Made by a program: the position numbers and the translations under genes
From: Couchioplanes caeruleus
GTDB lineage: Bacteria > Actinomycetota > Actinomycetes > Mycobacteriales > Micromonosporaceae
NCBI RefSeq assembly: GCF_003751945.1
Contig: NZ_RJKL01000001.1
Location: 2,914,001-2,978,000, forward strand
Direction of reading: 5' to 3'
Length of the DNA: 64,000 nt
Shown: positions 7,535-16,058 of the stretch, piece after piece
Layout: each line of letters begins with the position of its first letter
How positions within the stretch are numbered: position 1 is the first letter of the stretch
Notes under the pieces: model-generated
What the model was told of the DNA's origin: nothing
The model's input: only the letters and a program-made list of their open reading frames with translations
The model's database searches: none

Positions 7535-9349
7535 CTACGTGATCTTCACGGGGACGAATGGAAGCCCGAGATCCTTCGCCGCGCGGATGCGGTGGTTGCC
7601 GTCGTTGACGGTGAGATTGCTGTCCAGGCTGACGGCCGGCAGCGCGATGCCCTGGGCGAAGCCGTCCTTGATCTTCTGCACCCGCTGCGGATCGAGGTCC
7701 GCGCGGATCAGGCCATCGGGGATCTGGTCCGTCGGCACCAGCACGACCTTGCCGTCAGACACGCGGTCGAGGTCGCTGAACTTCACTGTCCCGGGACTCT
7801 GGCCCTCGAGACCCTGGATCTGGAAATGGTCCTTCGGGATCGTCACTCCGCCTTGCGAGAAGTCCGACAGGGGACTGTCGAAGCTGGTCTCGTTCCCGCC
7901 CTCGAACTTGCGGAACTTGTTGATGTCCTCATCGAAGAAGATCTGCTCGCCGGTGCGGTTCACCGTGAAGACCGGCGGGAAGGTGTCGGTCCGGGTCAGG
8001 GTGAAGTCGGTGGACACCCCGGTCTTCGAGTCGGTGTGGGTGAACCCCAGCGGGTTGTCCGGGTCGTTCTTCCTCGCGACAGTGCGCGGAACGTCAAGGA
8101 ACGGATCGTCGGGATCGGGCACGTGCGTGGTCACGGGCGGCGACGAGGGGTCGGGACCGTCCAGGGCCCGGGTGCCCGTTCCCGGCGCGGTCTTGACCGG
8201 GATCCCGCCCGGGGCGGCGCCTGCGTTCAAGCCCTTGCCACCCTTGCGCCCGGCGACCCCGCCGGCGACCCCGCCGAGAACGGCACCGAGGGCGCCGCCC
8301 GCGGCGATCTGCCCGGGGTCGAGCCCCTCGCCGTTGAGCACCTGCGTCGCCGCCTGCTCGGCGGCGCCCTCGGCGAAGCCCTTGGCGCCGCCCGCGGCCA
8401 CCTGGCCCGCGGTACTGTTCACCAGCGGCCCGATGGTCTTGCTGGCGCTGATCGACGACGTGATCCCGGTGATGGTGCCGCTCCCGCTCTTCGTCACCAG
8501 CGGAGCGACCTTCGCCACCGCACCGGCGCCGGCCTTGACCACTCCCCCGAGAACCTTGACCACCGACGCCCCGGGCACCAGGGCGATCAGGCCCACCAGG
8601 AAGTCACCCAGTTTGAAGTTGCCGCTGGCTATCGCGGCTACCTGAGTAACCGCGAACAACGCCGCCCCCAGCAGCAGCCCGACGACCGGGAAGAACACCG
8701 AGATCACGGCGATCAGCAACCCGAGCAGGAGCTGCACGAACGGAAACTCCTCGAAGAAGTCGGCGATCTTCTGGAAGATGTCGCGTTCCGGGATCGCCTC
8801 CCCGGCAGCCCGGTCGAGCACGTCGGCGCACGACCGCTGGGCCGTCTCCCGCATCGTCTGCGCCTGCTCGGCCAGGCTCCGCGCCGCCGACATCCGGCTC
8901 TTGCCCGCGTCGATGGCGTCCTGCGCCTTGGCCGCGGCCACCTTGTCCTCGTCTGTGGCGTCGGCCGCCAGCACCGGCGGTGTCTGGTTCGCCTGCGGTG
9001 CCGCGCTTCGTGCCTGCTCCACCGCCCGGTCGAAGGTGTCCTGCGCCTCCTGCAGCTTCGGGATGTAGTCCCGGTAGGCGGCTGCCGCGTCGCGATAGGA
9101 CGTCGCCGTCTTCGTCAGCTTGTCCGGGAGATCGTCGCCGATCTTCTCGCGCAGCTTGTCCATCGCCGAGCCTCGGCCGACCGCGATTTCGCCGTCCTTC
9201 TTCAGGATGGTCAGCGCCCTGTCGGCGGCGTCGCCGATGTCGTTGTACCGCTGCAGGATGCCCTGGATCAGCTGCGGGTCGCCGGGGGTCGGGTCCTCGC
9301 TCATCCCGACCAGTTCGAAGTCCGCAGGAGTCGCGTGCTGCCGCGCCAT
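7535..9349 (-). CDS. T7SS effector-type protein with ParB/sulfiredoxin-like C-terminus
   Basis: A 604-residue modular protein. Residues about 15-60 (DPTPGDPQLIQGILQRYND) match the start of the putative T7SS secretion-signal domain that opens many actinobacterial polymorphic toxins. A helical coiled region runs to about 190. Hydrophobic helices follow (LLLGLLIAVISVFFPVVG; FLVGLIALVPGASVVKVLGG), then a Gly/Ala-rich region to 370. The last 60 residues carry a ParB N-terminal-like fold: LDPQRVQKIKDGFAQG, then VNDGNHRIRAAKDLG with the G-x-H-R motif that binds nucleotides or DNA in ParB/Srx proteins. Toxins of this type can be nucleases or kinase-like. The ATG at 9349 has GAGGTGGAG in front. No immunity gene is obvious next to it. 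Confidence 0.85.
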   Translation of the reverse strand: MARQHATPADFELVGMSEDPTPGDPQLIQGILQRYNDIGDAADRALTILKKDGEIAVGRGSAMDKLREKIGDDLPDKLTKTATSYRDAAAAYRDYIPKLQEAQDTFDRAVEQARSAAPQANQTPPVLAADATDEDKVAAAKAQDAIDAGKSRMSAARSLAEQAQTMRETAQRSCADVLDRAAGEAIPERDIFQKIADFFEEFPFVQLLLGLLIAVISVFFPVVGLLLGAALFAVTQVAAIASGNFKLGDFLVGLIALVPGASVVKVLGGVVKAGAGAVAKVAPLVTKSGSGTITGITSSISASKTIGPLVNSTAGQVAAGGAKGFAEGAAEQAATQVLNGEGLDPGQIAAGGALGAVLGGVAGGVAGRKGGKGLNAGAAPGGIPVKTAPGTGTRALDGPDPSSPPVTTHVPDPDDPFLDVPRTVARKNDPDNPLGFTHTDSKTGVSTDFTLTRTDTFPPVFTVNRTGEQIFFDEDINKFRKFEGGNETSFDSPLSDFSQGGVTIPKDHFQIQGLEGQSPGTVKFSDLDRVSDGKVVLVPTDQIPDGLIRADLDPQRVQKIKDGFAQGIALPAVSLDSNLTVNDGNHRIRAAKDLGLPFVPVKIT

Positions 9350-9505
9350 TCTCCACCTCTCGACGAGCACTCGGGGCTTGTCCGCGGGATACACGAGACG
9401 CCCCCACCGGAGGGTTCAGGCGAGGATCGAACCCTTCGCCCGGTCGTCCCCGTGTACACGACGGCACTTGCAGCCGAGGCACACCGAGCGATGTGGACGG
9501 AGAAC

Positions 9506-10795
9506 ATGGGTGACAGCACCGAACGATCGGCCGGTCCGGTGACGGGCCGGGCCCGGCCCGCTCTTCTGGTCGCCATTGCGGTTCTGGCGCTGGCGTGCGC
9601 GGCCGTATTCACCGTGGGTGCCCCGGTCGGCACCGCATCCGACCCGGTCAATGTGCTCGTGGTCGCGGGCGGGGATCGGACGGGGCGCGGGTCGGACGAC
9701 CGGCTGCGTCCCGGCTGGATCCATCGCCTGCCCGCCGACGCTTCCGGCCCGGACGTCCAACTGGCCCAGGACAACGGCGGCGGCGGGAATCCGGGCGGGA
9801 CCGCGGCCGCGCCGGGCAATTCCGGGACCGTCGTCACCTTCCCGCTGCCGGCGGCGCTGGCGGTCCTCGGCTCGATCCTGCTGGCCCTGGTGACGGCGGC
9901 GATCGTCGCCCGGCGGCGAACGGCCCGCTGGTTCGCCCTCGTGGGCCGCGGCTTCCGGGCGCTCGGCGAGCCGGTTCGCCGGCGCCGCCTGGTCGCCGCA
10001 CGGCAGTCACTCGGTCTGCGGTTCGCGGCCGACGCGGATTCGGTGCGCCGCGCCTACGACACGATCGGCGAGGTCGCCGCCACGGCGGACCACGCGGAGC
10101 GGCCGGTGTACGCGGTACGCGTCGACCGTGCGGGTACGACGGTGTGGTTGTCGGCCTCGGACCACTTGATCGCCCCCTGGCAGAGCCTGGACCGCACCCG
10201 CTGGCGCCGGGCGTCCACCGCCGCCGCCGGGTGGGGCGGCCGGAGCACAGCGGACCAGGCCCACCGGGTACGGGCCGAGCAGGCGGCGGCGTGCCTGGTG
10301 CGGGCCGGCGCGGACGCCGACGGTGAACCCGTCTTCGTCGACCTCAGCCGGCTGGACGGGGTCCTCAGCGTGACCGGCGATCAGGCGGTGACCCGCGACG
10401 TCGTACGGAATCTGCTGTCGGAGATCGCCCAGGTCCGGCCGAACCTCCCGGTGACCCTGTTCGAGGTGGCCGGCGGGGTGCCGCTGCCGATCCCGTCCGG
10501 GCTCGCCCCGGTTCCCCGGGTCCCCGTACCGGTACCGGCCGGCGGTCACCACGCCAACGGCCCGGTCCGCGGCGCCGCCGCCCGGCGCCCGGTGCGCGGC
10601 CTGGTGGTGGTGACGGGCACTCCGGACGAGCGCGAGGCCGCCGAGCTGATGGTGCTCTGCGGCCCCGGCGGGGCGGGCTGGACCGGCCTGGTGTGCGGCC
10701 CGGTCGGTGGCGGCGCACACTGGCGCTGGCACACCGGCGGGGACGGCAACGTGGACATCCCGGTGCTCGGGATGACGCTCACGGTGCCGGCCTGA
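9506..10795 (+). CDS. two-span membrane protein, function unknown (T7SS-associated by context)
   Basis: About 429 residues. One membrane helix is near the N-terminus (LLVAIAVLALACAAVFTVG) and a second is near residue 110-135 (LAVLGSILLALVTAAIVARR). Between them lies an extracytoplasmic segment rich in Gly and Pro. The cytoplasmic C-terminal 290 residues have an Arg-rich juxtamembrane part and then an alpha/beta region (EPVFVDLSRLDGVLSVTGD; GLVVVTGTPDEREAAELMV). Similar two-helix proteins occur beside SARP regulators in actinomycetes, as here. The ATG at 9506 has GGACGGAG before it; an ATG at 9491 is in frame. It diverges from the effector gene, with which it shares about 155 bases of upstream DNA. 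Its last 17 bases overlap the convergent sigma-factor gene. Confidence 0.75.
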   Translation: MGDSTERSAGPVTGRARPALLVAIAVLALACAAVFTVGAPVGTASDPVNVLVVAGGDRTGRGSDDRLRPGWIHRLPADASGPDVQLAQDNGGGGNPGGTAAAPGNSGTVVTFPLPAALAVLGSILLALVTAAIVARRRTARWFALVGRGFRALGEPVRRRRLVAARQSLGLRFAADADSVRRAYDTIGEVAATADHAERPVYAVRVDRAGTTVWLSASDHLIAPWQSLDRTRWRRASTAAAGWGGRSTADQAHRVRAEQAAACLVRAGADADGEPVFVDLSRLDGVLSVTGDQAVTRDVVRNLLSEIAQVRPNLPVTLFEVAGGVPLPIPSGLAPVPRVPVPVPAGGHHANGPVRGAAARRPVRGLVVVTGTPDEREAAELMVLCGPGGAGWTGLVCGPVGGGAHWRWHTGGDGNVDIPVLGMTLTVPA

Positions 10796-11303
10796 GCCGG
10801 TTGGCGCGAAGGACCGTGAGGGCATAGTGCCGACGTGACTTGACGGTGCCGACCGGGACACCGAGGAGGCGCGCCGTCTCCTGCGCGGTCCGGCCACCCA
10901 GGTACGTGTGCAGCAGCACCGCACGGTGCTCCGTGGACAGCTTTCGTAGCAGCGCGACCGCCTCGACCGAGGCGGCGACCGCCTCGGCGTGGTCGGGCAG
11001 GGTCAGGTCCCAGTCCTCGGCGCCGACGCTCTCGTGCCGGGAGGCGGCGCTACGCAACCAATCGATCGCCAGGTTCCGCGCCACAGTGAGCAGCCAACCG
11101 CGCACCGATCCCTCGGTGGAGTGGAGCCGCTCGGCGTGGCGCCAGGCCCGGATCAGAGTCTCCTGAACGATGTCCTCCGCCAGGTGGTGGTCGTTCACCA
11201 GCGTTCTGGTGTACGCGAGCAGGGCCTTGGCGTGCTCGGCGAACAGCACGTCCAGCAGGTGTTGCCGGTGATCAGCAGTGGAGACGTCGACGATCGTGGT
11301 CAT
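10779..11303 (-). CDS. ECF-family RNA polymerase sigma factor
   Basis: A 174-residue sigma-70 family protein with regions 2 and 4 only. Region 2 is visible in LLAYTRTLVNDHHLAEDIVQ and the DNA-melting part WLLTVARNLAIDWLR. Region 4 is LRKLSTEHRAVLLHTYLGG, then AQETARLLGVPVGTVKSR as the helix-turn-helix. It resembles the SigK/SigL group of ECF factors. No anti-sigma gene adjoins it. It is transcribed away from the SARP gene, which ends 123 bases upstream, and it converges on the membrane-protein gene so that the two coding regions overlap by 17 bases at their 3' ends. Confidence 0.94.
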   Translation of the reverse strand: MTTIVDVSTADHRQHLLDVLFAEHAKALLAYTRTLVNDHHLAEDIVQETLIRAWRHAERLHSTEGSVRGWLLTVARNLAIDWLRSAASRHESVGAEDWDLTLPDHAEAVAASVEAVALLRKLSTEHRAVLLHTYLGGRTAQETARLLGVPVGTVKSRRHYALTVLRANRLRPAP

Positions 11304-11355
11304 TCTGGGGGCCGGATTCCTGTGGTAGAGGGCTCGAAGGAGCCGCTACCCGGTG

Positions 11356-11385
11356 CCGTGGCCGCCGACTGTCCGACGGCCACGG
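11356..11385. terminator. hairpin between SARP gene and sigma-factor gene
   Basis: Perfect 9-bp inverted repeat CCGTGGCCG / CGGCCACGG with a 12-base loop, lying just past the stop of the minus-strand regulator gene (11427). It lacks a U-tract, so it may be a factor-dependent terminator or only an mRNA 3' end stabiliser. Confidence 0.5.
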
Positions 11386-11426
11386 TGACCGGGGGCGCGG
11401 CACGTCGAGGACCATAGGCAGGAGGC

Positions 11427-14300
11427 TCAGCCGAAACTGTGACGGAACTCTGACGACCGTTCAGCGTCCGATCCGGACCGGGCACCGAGGCTGCGTACCT
11501 TGTCGCGCACCGGATCGGCGTCCGGGTGACCGATCCCGTCGAGGATCTCCAGCGCCTGCCGCCACGCCTGGGCGGCCGGCCCGTCCCGGCCGGCGGCGAG
11601 CTGGGCGTCTCCGATGTGGACCAGCGTGTCCGCCTCCAGGTAGCGGTCGCACGTCAACCGGTACAACCGCGCGGCGTGCCCGAACGAGGACAACGCGTCG
11701 TCGTACTCCCCCATGTGGTGCTGGGCGTAGCCCAGGCTGTCCCACGCCGCCGCCTGGCCGTTGCGGTCGCCGATCTCGCGATGTCCCTCGATCGCCTGCC
11801 GGCACCGGACTACGGCCTCGGCGTACTCGCCCAGCAGGATGTGCGTCCAGCCGACCTCGTTGTGCACGCTGGCCTGCCCGCTGGCCCAGCCGCTCGACCG
11901 GTACAGCTCACTGGCGATCCGGTAGTGGTCCAGCGCCTCGTGATGCCGCTTCCGCTGGTTGGCCAAGATGGCGGACAGGCGATGTGCCCGCGCTTCGCCG
12001 TCGCGGTCACCGATCTCGGCGAAAAGCTCCAGCGCCCGGTTCAGGTGCAGGTCCGCCTCCGCCCATCGCCGCAGCCGGCCGTTGACGAAGCCGAGCGACC
12101 GCTGCGTGCAGGCCTCGCCGTGCCGGTCGCCGATGCGTTCGGCGGCCTCGGCCGCGGTGGACTGCACGTCCCATTGCACCTGCCAGGAACCGATCCGGTC
12201 CAGGTACAGCTCCAGCGCGGTAGCCAGTTGCCAGCTACGCCGGCCGCTGCCGTGGCGGGCGTCCTGCTCGATCGCCGCGATCAGGACGGCCAGTTCGGTG
12301 TCGAGCCAGGCCACGGCGGCCGGCTGGTCGAGCACGGTGACCGGGTCGGCGCCGACGACCGGCGGCTCGAGTTCCAGGCGTTCCCGGCCGGGGAACAGGA
12401 CACTGCTCGCCGCGTGCGCGCTGTGCAGGTAGTGGTCGTACAGGCGGCAACGGGCCCGGGCCGTCTCCTCGGCGGATTCCGGCTGCTGGGCGAGTTCCCC
12501 GGCGTACGCCCGCAGCAGGTCGTGGCAACCGAAGCGCCCCGGCACGGTCTCCACGATGAGGTGGGCGCGCAGCAGCTCGGTGAGCTGCGGCCGCAGCTGC
12601 GCGGCGGTCTGCCGGGTCAGGCATGCCGCCGCGGCGAGCGAGCAGTCCGGCCCCGGATGCAGCCCCATCAGCCGGAACAGCCGCGCGGCGGCAGGCGTGA
12701 GGGTGCGGTACGACCAGGCGAAGACCGACCGGGCGTCGGAGCGCGGCGACTCCCCGGAGAACGCGTCCAGGCTGCCGTGCGAGGCGGACAACTCGTCGGC
12801 GATGGAGTGCAGCGAGAACCCGCGGTTCATCGCGGCCCGGGCACTCACCATGGCCAGGATCAGCGGCAGGCGGCCGGACAGTTCGATGATGTCCGCGGCG
12901 GCACGGGGTTCCAGGCCGACCCGGGCGGCCCCGATCCGGCGGGACAGGAGCTCCCTGGCCTCCGCGTGCGGCATGAGGTCCAGCGTGACGGCCGTCGCAC
13001 CCTGCGCCGCGACGAGATCGTAGAGCTGGTGGCGGCTCGTCACGATGGTGAGGCAGCCGGGCGCCCCGGGCAGCAGCGACCGGACGTGCTCACTGTCCCG
13101 GGCGTTGTCCAGCACGATCAGCATCCGGCGACCGGCGAGCAGGCTCCGGAACAGCGCGGCCTGCGACTCCAGGCTGGGCGGCACACGATGCGGCGGCACA
13201 CCCAGGGCGTCGAGGAAGGAGAGCATCGCCTCGGCCGGGCTGGTGACCACACCACTCGGGTGGAATCCGCGCAGATCGGCGTAGAGCTGCCCGTCAGGGA
13301 ACAGATGGGCGACCTGATGGGCCCAGTGCACGGCGAGCGTGGTCTTGCCCACGCCGGCCATGCCACCGATGGTGACCATCGAGGCCGGCCGCGCCTCGGC
13401 CGACTCCGACAGCAGCGTGCGGAACTGGTCGAGCTCGTGACGCCGGCCGGCGAAGACCGCAAGGTCCGCGGGAAGCTGGGCCAGACGCGGCGCGGCAGCC
13501 CTCTGCTCCTCCGCCGGCGAAGCCGCGGTCTGCGGGGTGGGAGTCATCAGGCGCAGCACCTGCTGTTGCGCAGCCCGCAGGTCCGGCCCCGGGTCCAGGC
13601 CCAGGTCGCCGGCGAGGGCGTCACGCACCGACCGGTAGACCTCGAGCGCCTCGGCCTGGTTGCCGGTCGCGGCCAGGACGAGCATCAGCCGCGCCTGCAG
13701 GACCTCGTCCAGCGGATGCTCCAGGGCGGCCTGCCGCAGCGCGGCCAACACCCCCTCGGCCACCGCCGGTTCGGCCGCCGGCACCCATTCGGCCGCCGAC
13801 TTCAGGGCCGACAACCGCTCACCGTCCACCGTGGTGAAGGTCTGCTGCGAGCGGATCTCCGGCGAGATCCCGGCGGCCGTCGGACCGTGCCAGAGACTCA
13901 GCGCCTCCAGCAGCTTCCCGGCGGCCTCGCCGCGCCGGTCCAGCTCCGCGAGCCGGGCCGCCTCCTGGCGCAGGCTGCGGAACCGAGACAGGTCGATGCT
14001 CTGCGGGTCCACGTCGAGGCGGTAGCCGCCGGAACTGCGGATCAGCCAGCGGGAGGTGCCGCGGGCCGGCAGGTCCGGCTCGAACAGCCGGCGCAGCGCT
14101 CCGATGTGCCGGTGCACCACGTTCACCGCGGTGTCCGGCGGGGACTCCCCCCAGAGGGTGCCCAGTATTTCGTCGAACGACACCGGGCGGCCGGCGTGCA
14201 CCAGGAGTAGTGCCAGGAGTGCCCGCTGCTTGGGCGGCCCCAGATCCAGCTCGGTGTCGCCGCGCCATGCCCTTACCGGGCCGAGCACGCAGAACTTCAT
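11427..14300 (-). CDS. AfsR/SARP-type transcriptional regulator (winged helix - BTAD - NB-ARC - TPR)
   Basis: A 957-residue STAND regulator. The N-terminus is an OmpR-like winged helix (MKFCVLGPVRAWRGD; GPPKQRALLALLLVHAG) followed by the bacterial transcriptional activation domain to about residue 245. An NB-ARC ATPase domain begins near 280, with P-loop GMAGVGKTTLAVHWAHQV and Walker B-like RRMLIVLDNARD. The C-terminal 330 residues are tetratricopeptide repeats (for example HYRIASELYRSSGWASGQAS and WDSLGYAQHHMGEYDDALSS). Proteins of this build activate secondary-metabolite and developmental genes. No biosynthetic cluster adjoins, so its target is unknown. The ATG at 14300 with GAGGTG eight bases upstream is the usual start for the family. 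Confidence 0.93.
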   Translation of the reverse strand: MKFCVLGPVRAWRGDTELDLGPPKQRALLALLLVHAGRPVSFDEILGTLWGESPPDTAVNVVHRHIGALRRLFEPDLPARGTSRWLIRSSGGYRLDVDPQSIDLSRFRSLRQEAARLAELDRRGEAAGKLLEALSLWHGPTAAGISPEIRSQQTFTTVDGERLSALKSAAEWVPAAEPAVAEGVLAALRQAALEHPLDEVLQARLMLVLAATGNQAEALEVYRSVRDALAGDLGLDPGPDLRAAQQQVLRLMTPTPQTAASPAEEQRAAAPRLAQLPADLAVFAGRRHELDQFRTLLSESAEARPASMVTIGGMAGVGKTTLAVHWAHQVAHLFPDGQLYADLRGFHPSGVVTSPAEAMLSFLDALGVPPHRVPPSLESQAALFRSLLAGRRMLIVLDNARDSEHVRSLLPGAPGCLTIVTSRHQLYDLVAAQGATAVTLDLMPHAEARELLSRRIGAARVGLEPRAAADIIELSGRLPLILAMVSARAAMNRGFSLHSIADELSASHGSLDAFSGESPRSDARSVFAWSYRTLTPAAARLFRLMGLHPGPDCSLAAAACLTRQTAAQLRPQLTELLRAHLIVETVPGRFGCHDLLRAYAGELAQQPESAEETARARCRLYDHYLHSAHAASSVLFPGRERLELEPPVVGADPVTVLDQPAAVAWLDTELAVLIAAIEQDARHGSGRRSWQLATALELYLDRIGSWQVQWDVQSTAAEAAERIGDRHGEACTQRSLGFVNGRLRRWAEADLHLNRALELFAEIGDRDGEARAHRLSAILANQRKRHHEALDHYRIASELYRSSGWASGQASVHNEVGWTHILLGEYAEAVVRCRQAIEGHREIGDRNGQAAAWDSLGYAQHHMGEYDDALSSFGHAARLYRLTCDRYLEADTLVHIGDAQLAAGRDGPAAQAWRQALEILDGIGHPDADPVRDKVRSLGARSGSDAERSSEFRHSFG

Positions 14301-14481
14301 GATCGAAGCACCTCGTACAGATCTTCCTGACGCGAGGGGCGCCATGACACCTCGCCGTGGTCGCTGAGGTTATCGACGACCTCGGGCCTGCCGCGACCCC
14401 GGCTGCTGCGACGCCGGATAAGCCGGCGGGTGGATGACGACCGGTAAACCACCGGCCCAGCCACCCGTTCGCCACCTCAGA

Positions 14482-14512
14482 CATGCTGTTAGACACTGTG
14501 TCAGACAGCATG
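14482..14512. promoter_or_regulatory. 31-bp palindromic operator, probable TetR site
   Basis: A near-perfect palindrome centred on 14497. Outer arms CATGCTGT and ACAGCATG match exactly, and inner arms GACAC and GTGTC flank a single central T. It lies 78 bases before the GTG of the TetR gene, in the space shared with the divergent SARP gene. Long two-step palindromes of this kind are typical TetR-family operators, so autoregulation of the 14591-17216 operon is the likely use. Confidence 0.8.
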
Positions 14513-14590
14513 TTAGCCTGGTACCGGCCGCAGATGCCGGCCCTGGTGCCGCGTCAGGAGCGCGCGCCGCGAGCGGGTGAGGAGGTTGCC

Positions 14591-15217
14591 GTGACCCCAT
14601 TGCCGTACCGGCCGGGCGGCGGTGCCGACCGGCGGGCCGAGGCGCAGGGCCGGCTGCTGGAGGCCACCGTGCGGCTGCTGGCCGACGGGGCCAGCTTCAC
14701 CGAGCTGGGGGTGCAGCGGATCACCGACGCCGCCGGCATGAGCCGCTCCGCCTTCTACACGGCCTTCCCCGACAAGACGGCGCTACTGCTGCGACTGACC
14801 CAGGACTTCCAGGACCAGTCGGCAAAGCTGGTCACCGCCTGGCACTCCGACGATGTGGCCGGGTTGGCCGCCCTCGTGTCGCTGTACGAGCGGTTGATGG
14901 CGCTGTTTCGCCGACACGCGGTGGTGTGGGCGGCGCTCCGGGAGGTCGCGGCGTACGACCCGGATGTCCGCGAGACCCGGGCCGCGCATGTCGAGCGGCT
15001 GGCGACCGGGGCACGCGCCCGGCTGCTGCGTGATCAGCAAGCGGGATTGGTGCCGGCATCGATGGACGTCGACGCCGCCGTCACCATGGTCGTCTGGGGC
15101 GGCGGCGAGGCGATGAGCCGACATCTGGACACATGCGACGCCGGCCGCGACGCGATCTTCGCCGGGGAACTGGCCCGCATCGTCTGGTATGGCGCGTTTC
15201 GCCGTCCAGCCGAGTAG
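14591..15217 (+). CDS. TetR/AcrR-family transcriptional regulator
   Basis: A 208-residue repressor-type protein. The N-terminal helix-turn-helix is ITDAAGMSRSAFYTAFPDKT (about residues 43-62), with the usual hydrophobic ligand-binding helices after it, including LVSLYERLMALFRRHAVVW. The GTG at 14591 has a strong GAGGAGG ribosome site 5-11 bases upstream. An earlier in-frame ATG at 14483 falls inside the palindromic operator and is unlikely. It is first in an apparent operon with the hydrolase and monooxygenase genes, which it probably controls through the palindrome at 14482-14512. Confidence 0.93.
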   Translation: MTPLPYRPGGGADRRAEAQGRLLEATVRLLADGASFTELGVQRITDAAGMSRSAFYTAFPDKTALLLRLTQDFQDQSAKLVTAWHSDDVAGLAALVSLYERLMALFRRHAVVWAALREVAAYDPDVRETRAAHVERLATGARARLLRDQQAGLVPASMDVDAAVTMVVWGGGEAMSRHLDTCDAGRDAIFAGELARIVWYGAFRRPAE

Positions 15218-15311
15218 GGCTTCCGGTGGGCCTTCCATCCGGGGTGGCGGGACGACGGCCGGGGCCGTCGACGAGCTTCACCCTCCTTCGCAACGAAAGG
15301 AAACCTCCGAC

Positions 15312-16028
15312 ATGACTGCTCGGAACCTACCGGTCCTCGTGCTCGTTCACGGGGCATGGCATGGCGCGTGGTGCTGGGACCACCTCATCGCCGAACTCAC
15401 CGGGCGGGGCTGGCCCAACCCCGCGGTCGTCGACCTGCCCAGCGCCACGGGCGATTCGGATGCAGGCCTGTATGACGACGCGCGAGCGGTCCGGCAACAC
15501 CTGGCCCGATTCGACGAGCCTGTGGTCGTGCTCGCCCACTCGTACGGGGGAATGCCCGTCACCGAGGCGGCCGCCGACGTGCCGAACGTCCGACAACTTG
15601 TCTATCTGAGCGCGCACATGCTCGACGAGGGCGAGTCTTTGGTGAGTCCGATCGGCGGGCCGTGGTATCCGCCGGAGAACCGATCGATCGCGCCTCCGGA
15701 GAACCCGCGGGAGCTGTTCTACCACGACGTCCCGGCAGAGATCGCGGACGACGCCGCGTCCCGGCTCCGCCCGCAGAGTGCCAGGTCCTTCGAGGAGCCG
15801 CTGACCAGGGCGGCCTGGAAGAGCATTCGGTCCGCGTACATCGTCTGCGACCAGGACAGGGTATTTCCCGAGGGGTTGGCGGACAAACTGGCGCCGAAGG
15901 CGGACCTCGTACGTCGCCTTCCGGGCAGCCATTCGCCCTTCCTGGCTCGGCCGGCCACTCTCGCCGACACGCTCGAGGACGTCGTGAGCCAGGGCCCTTT
16001 GGCCACCGGCAGCTCCAAAGCGGGATGA
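15312..16028 (+). CDS. alpha/beta-hydrolase family esterase
   Basis: A 238-residue cytoplasmic alpha/beta hydrolase. It shows the oxyanion-hole segment LVLVHGAWHGAWCWDHL, the nucleophile elbow AHSYGG (Ser in G/A-x-S-x-G position), a late acid in VCDQDRVFP and the catalytic His in LPGSHSPFL. This set matches the small esterase group that includes EstC and plant methyl-salicylate esterases. AAGGAAA upstream serves as the ribosome site for the ATG at 15312. It lies 94 bases after the TetR gene and 30 bases before an FAD monooxygenase, which suggests a short catabolic or detoxifying pathway under TetR control. The substrate is unknown. Confidence 0.9.
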   Translation: MTARNLPVLVLVHGAWHGAWCWDHLIAELTGRGWPNPAVVDLPSATGDSDAGLYDDARAVRQHLARFDEPVVVLAHSYGGMPVTEAAADVPNVRQLVYLSAHMLDEGESLVSPIGGPWYPPENRSIAPPENPRELFYHDVPAEIADDAASRLRPQSARSFEEPLTRAAWKSIRSAYIVCDQDRVFPEGLADKLAPKADLVRRLPGSHSPFLARPATLADTLEDVVSQGPLATGSSKAG

Positions 16029-16058
16029 CCCTGTGATTTTCATCAGTATTCAGGAGGT

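Noticed and set aside
7466..9490. Plus-strand frame continuous with the membrane protein at 9506
   Set aside because: It is antisense to the ParB-type effector gene; the ribosome site and signal helix begin at 9506.
9506..10795. EccE component for the small T7SS unit
   Set aside because: It has two membrane helices, as EccE does, but the helices are about 80 residues apart and I see no EccE motif.
11526..14210. 894-codon plus-strand open frame opposite the SARP gene
   Set aside because: Shadow of the winged-helix, NB-ARC and TPR-coding strand.
14483..14590. ATG at 14483 as start of the TetR protein
   Set aside because: It lies inside the palindromic operator, adds residues without family similarity and lacks a ribosome site, unlike the GTG at 14591.
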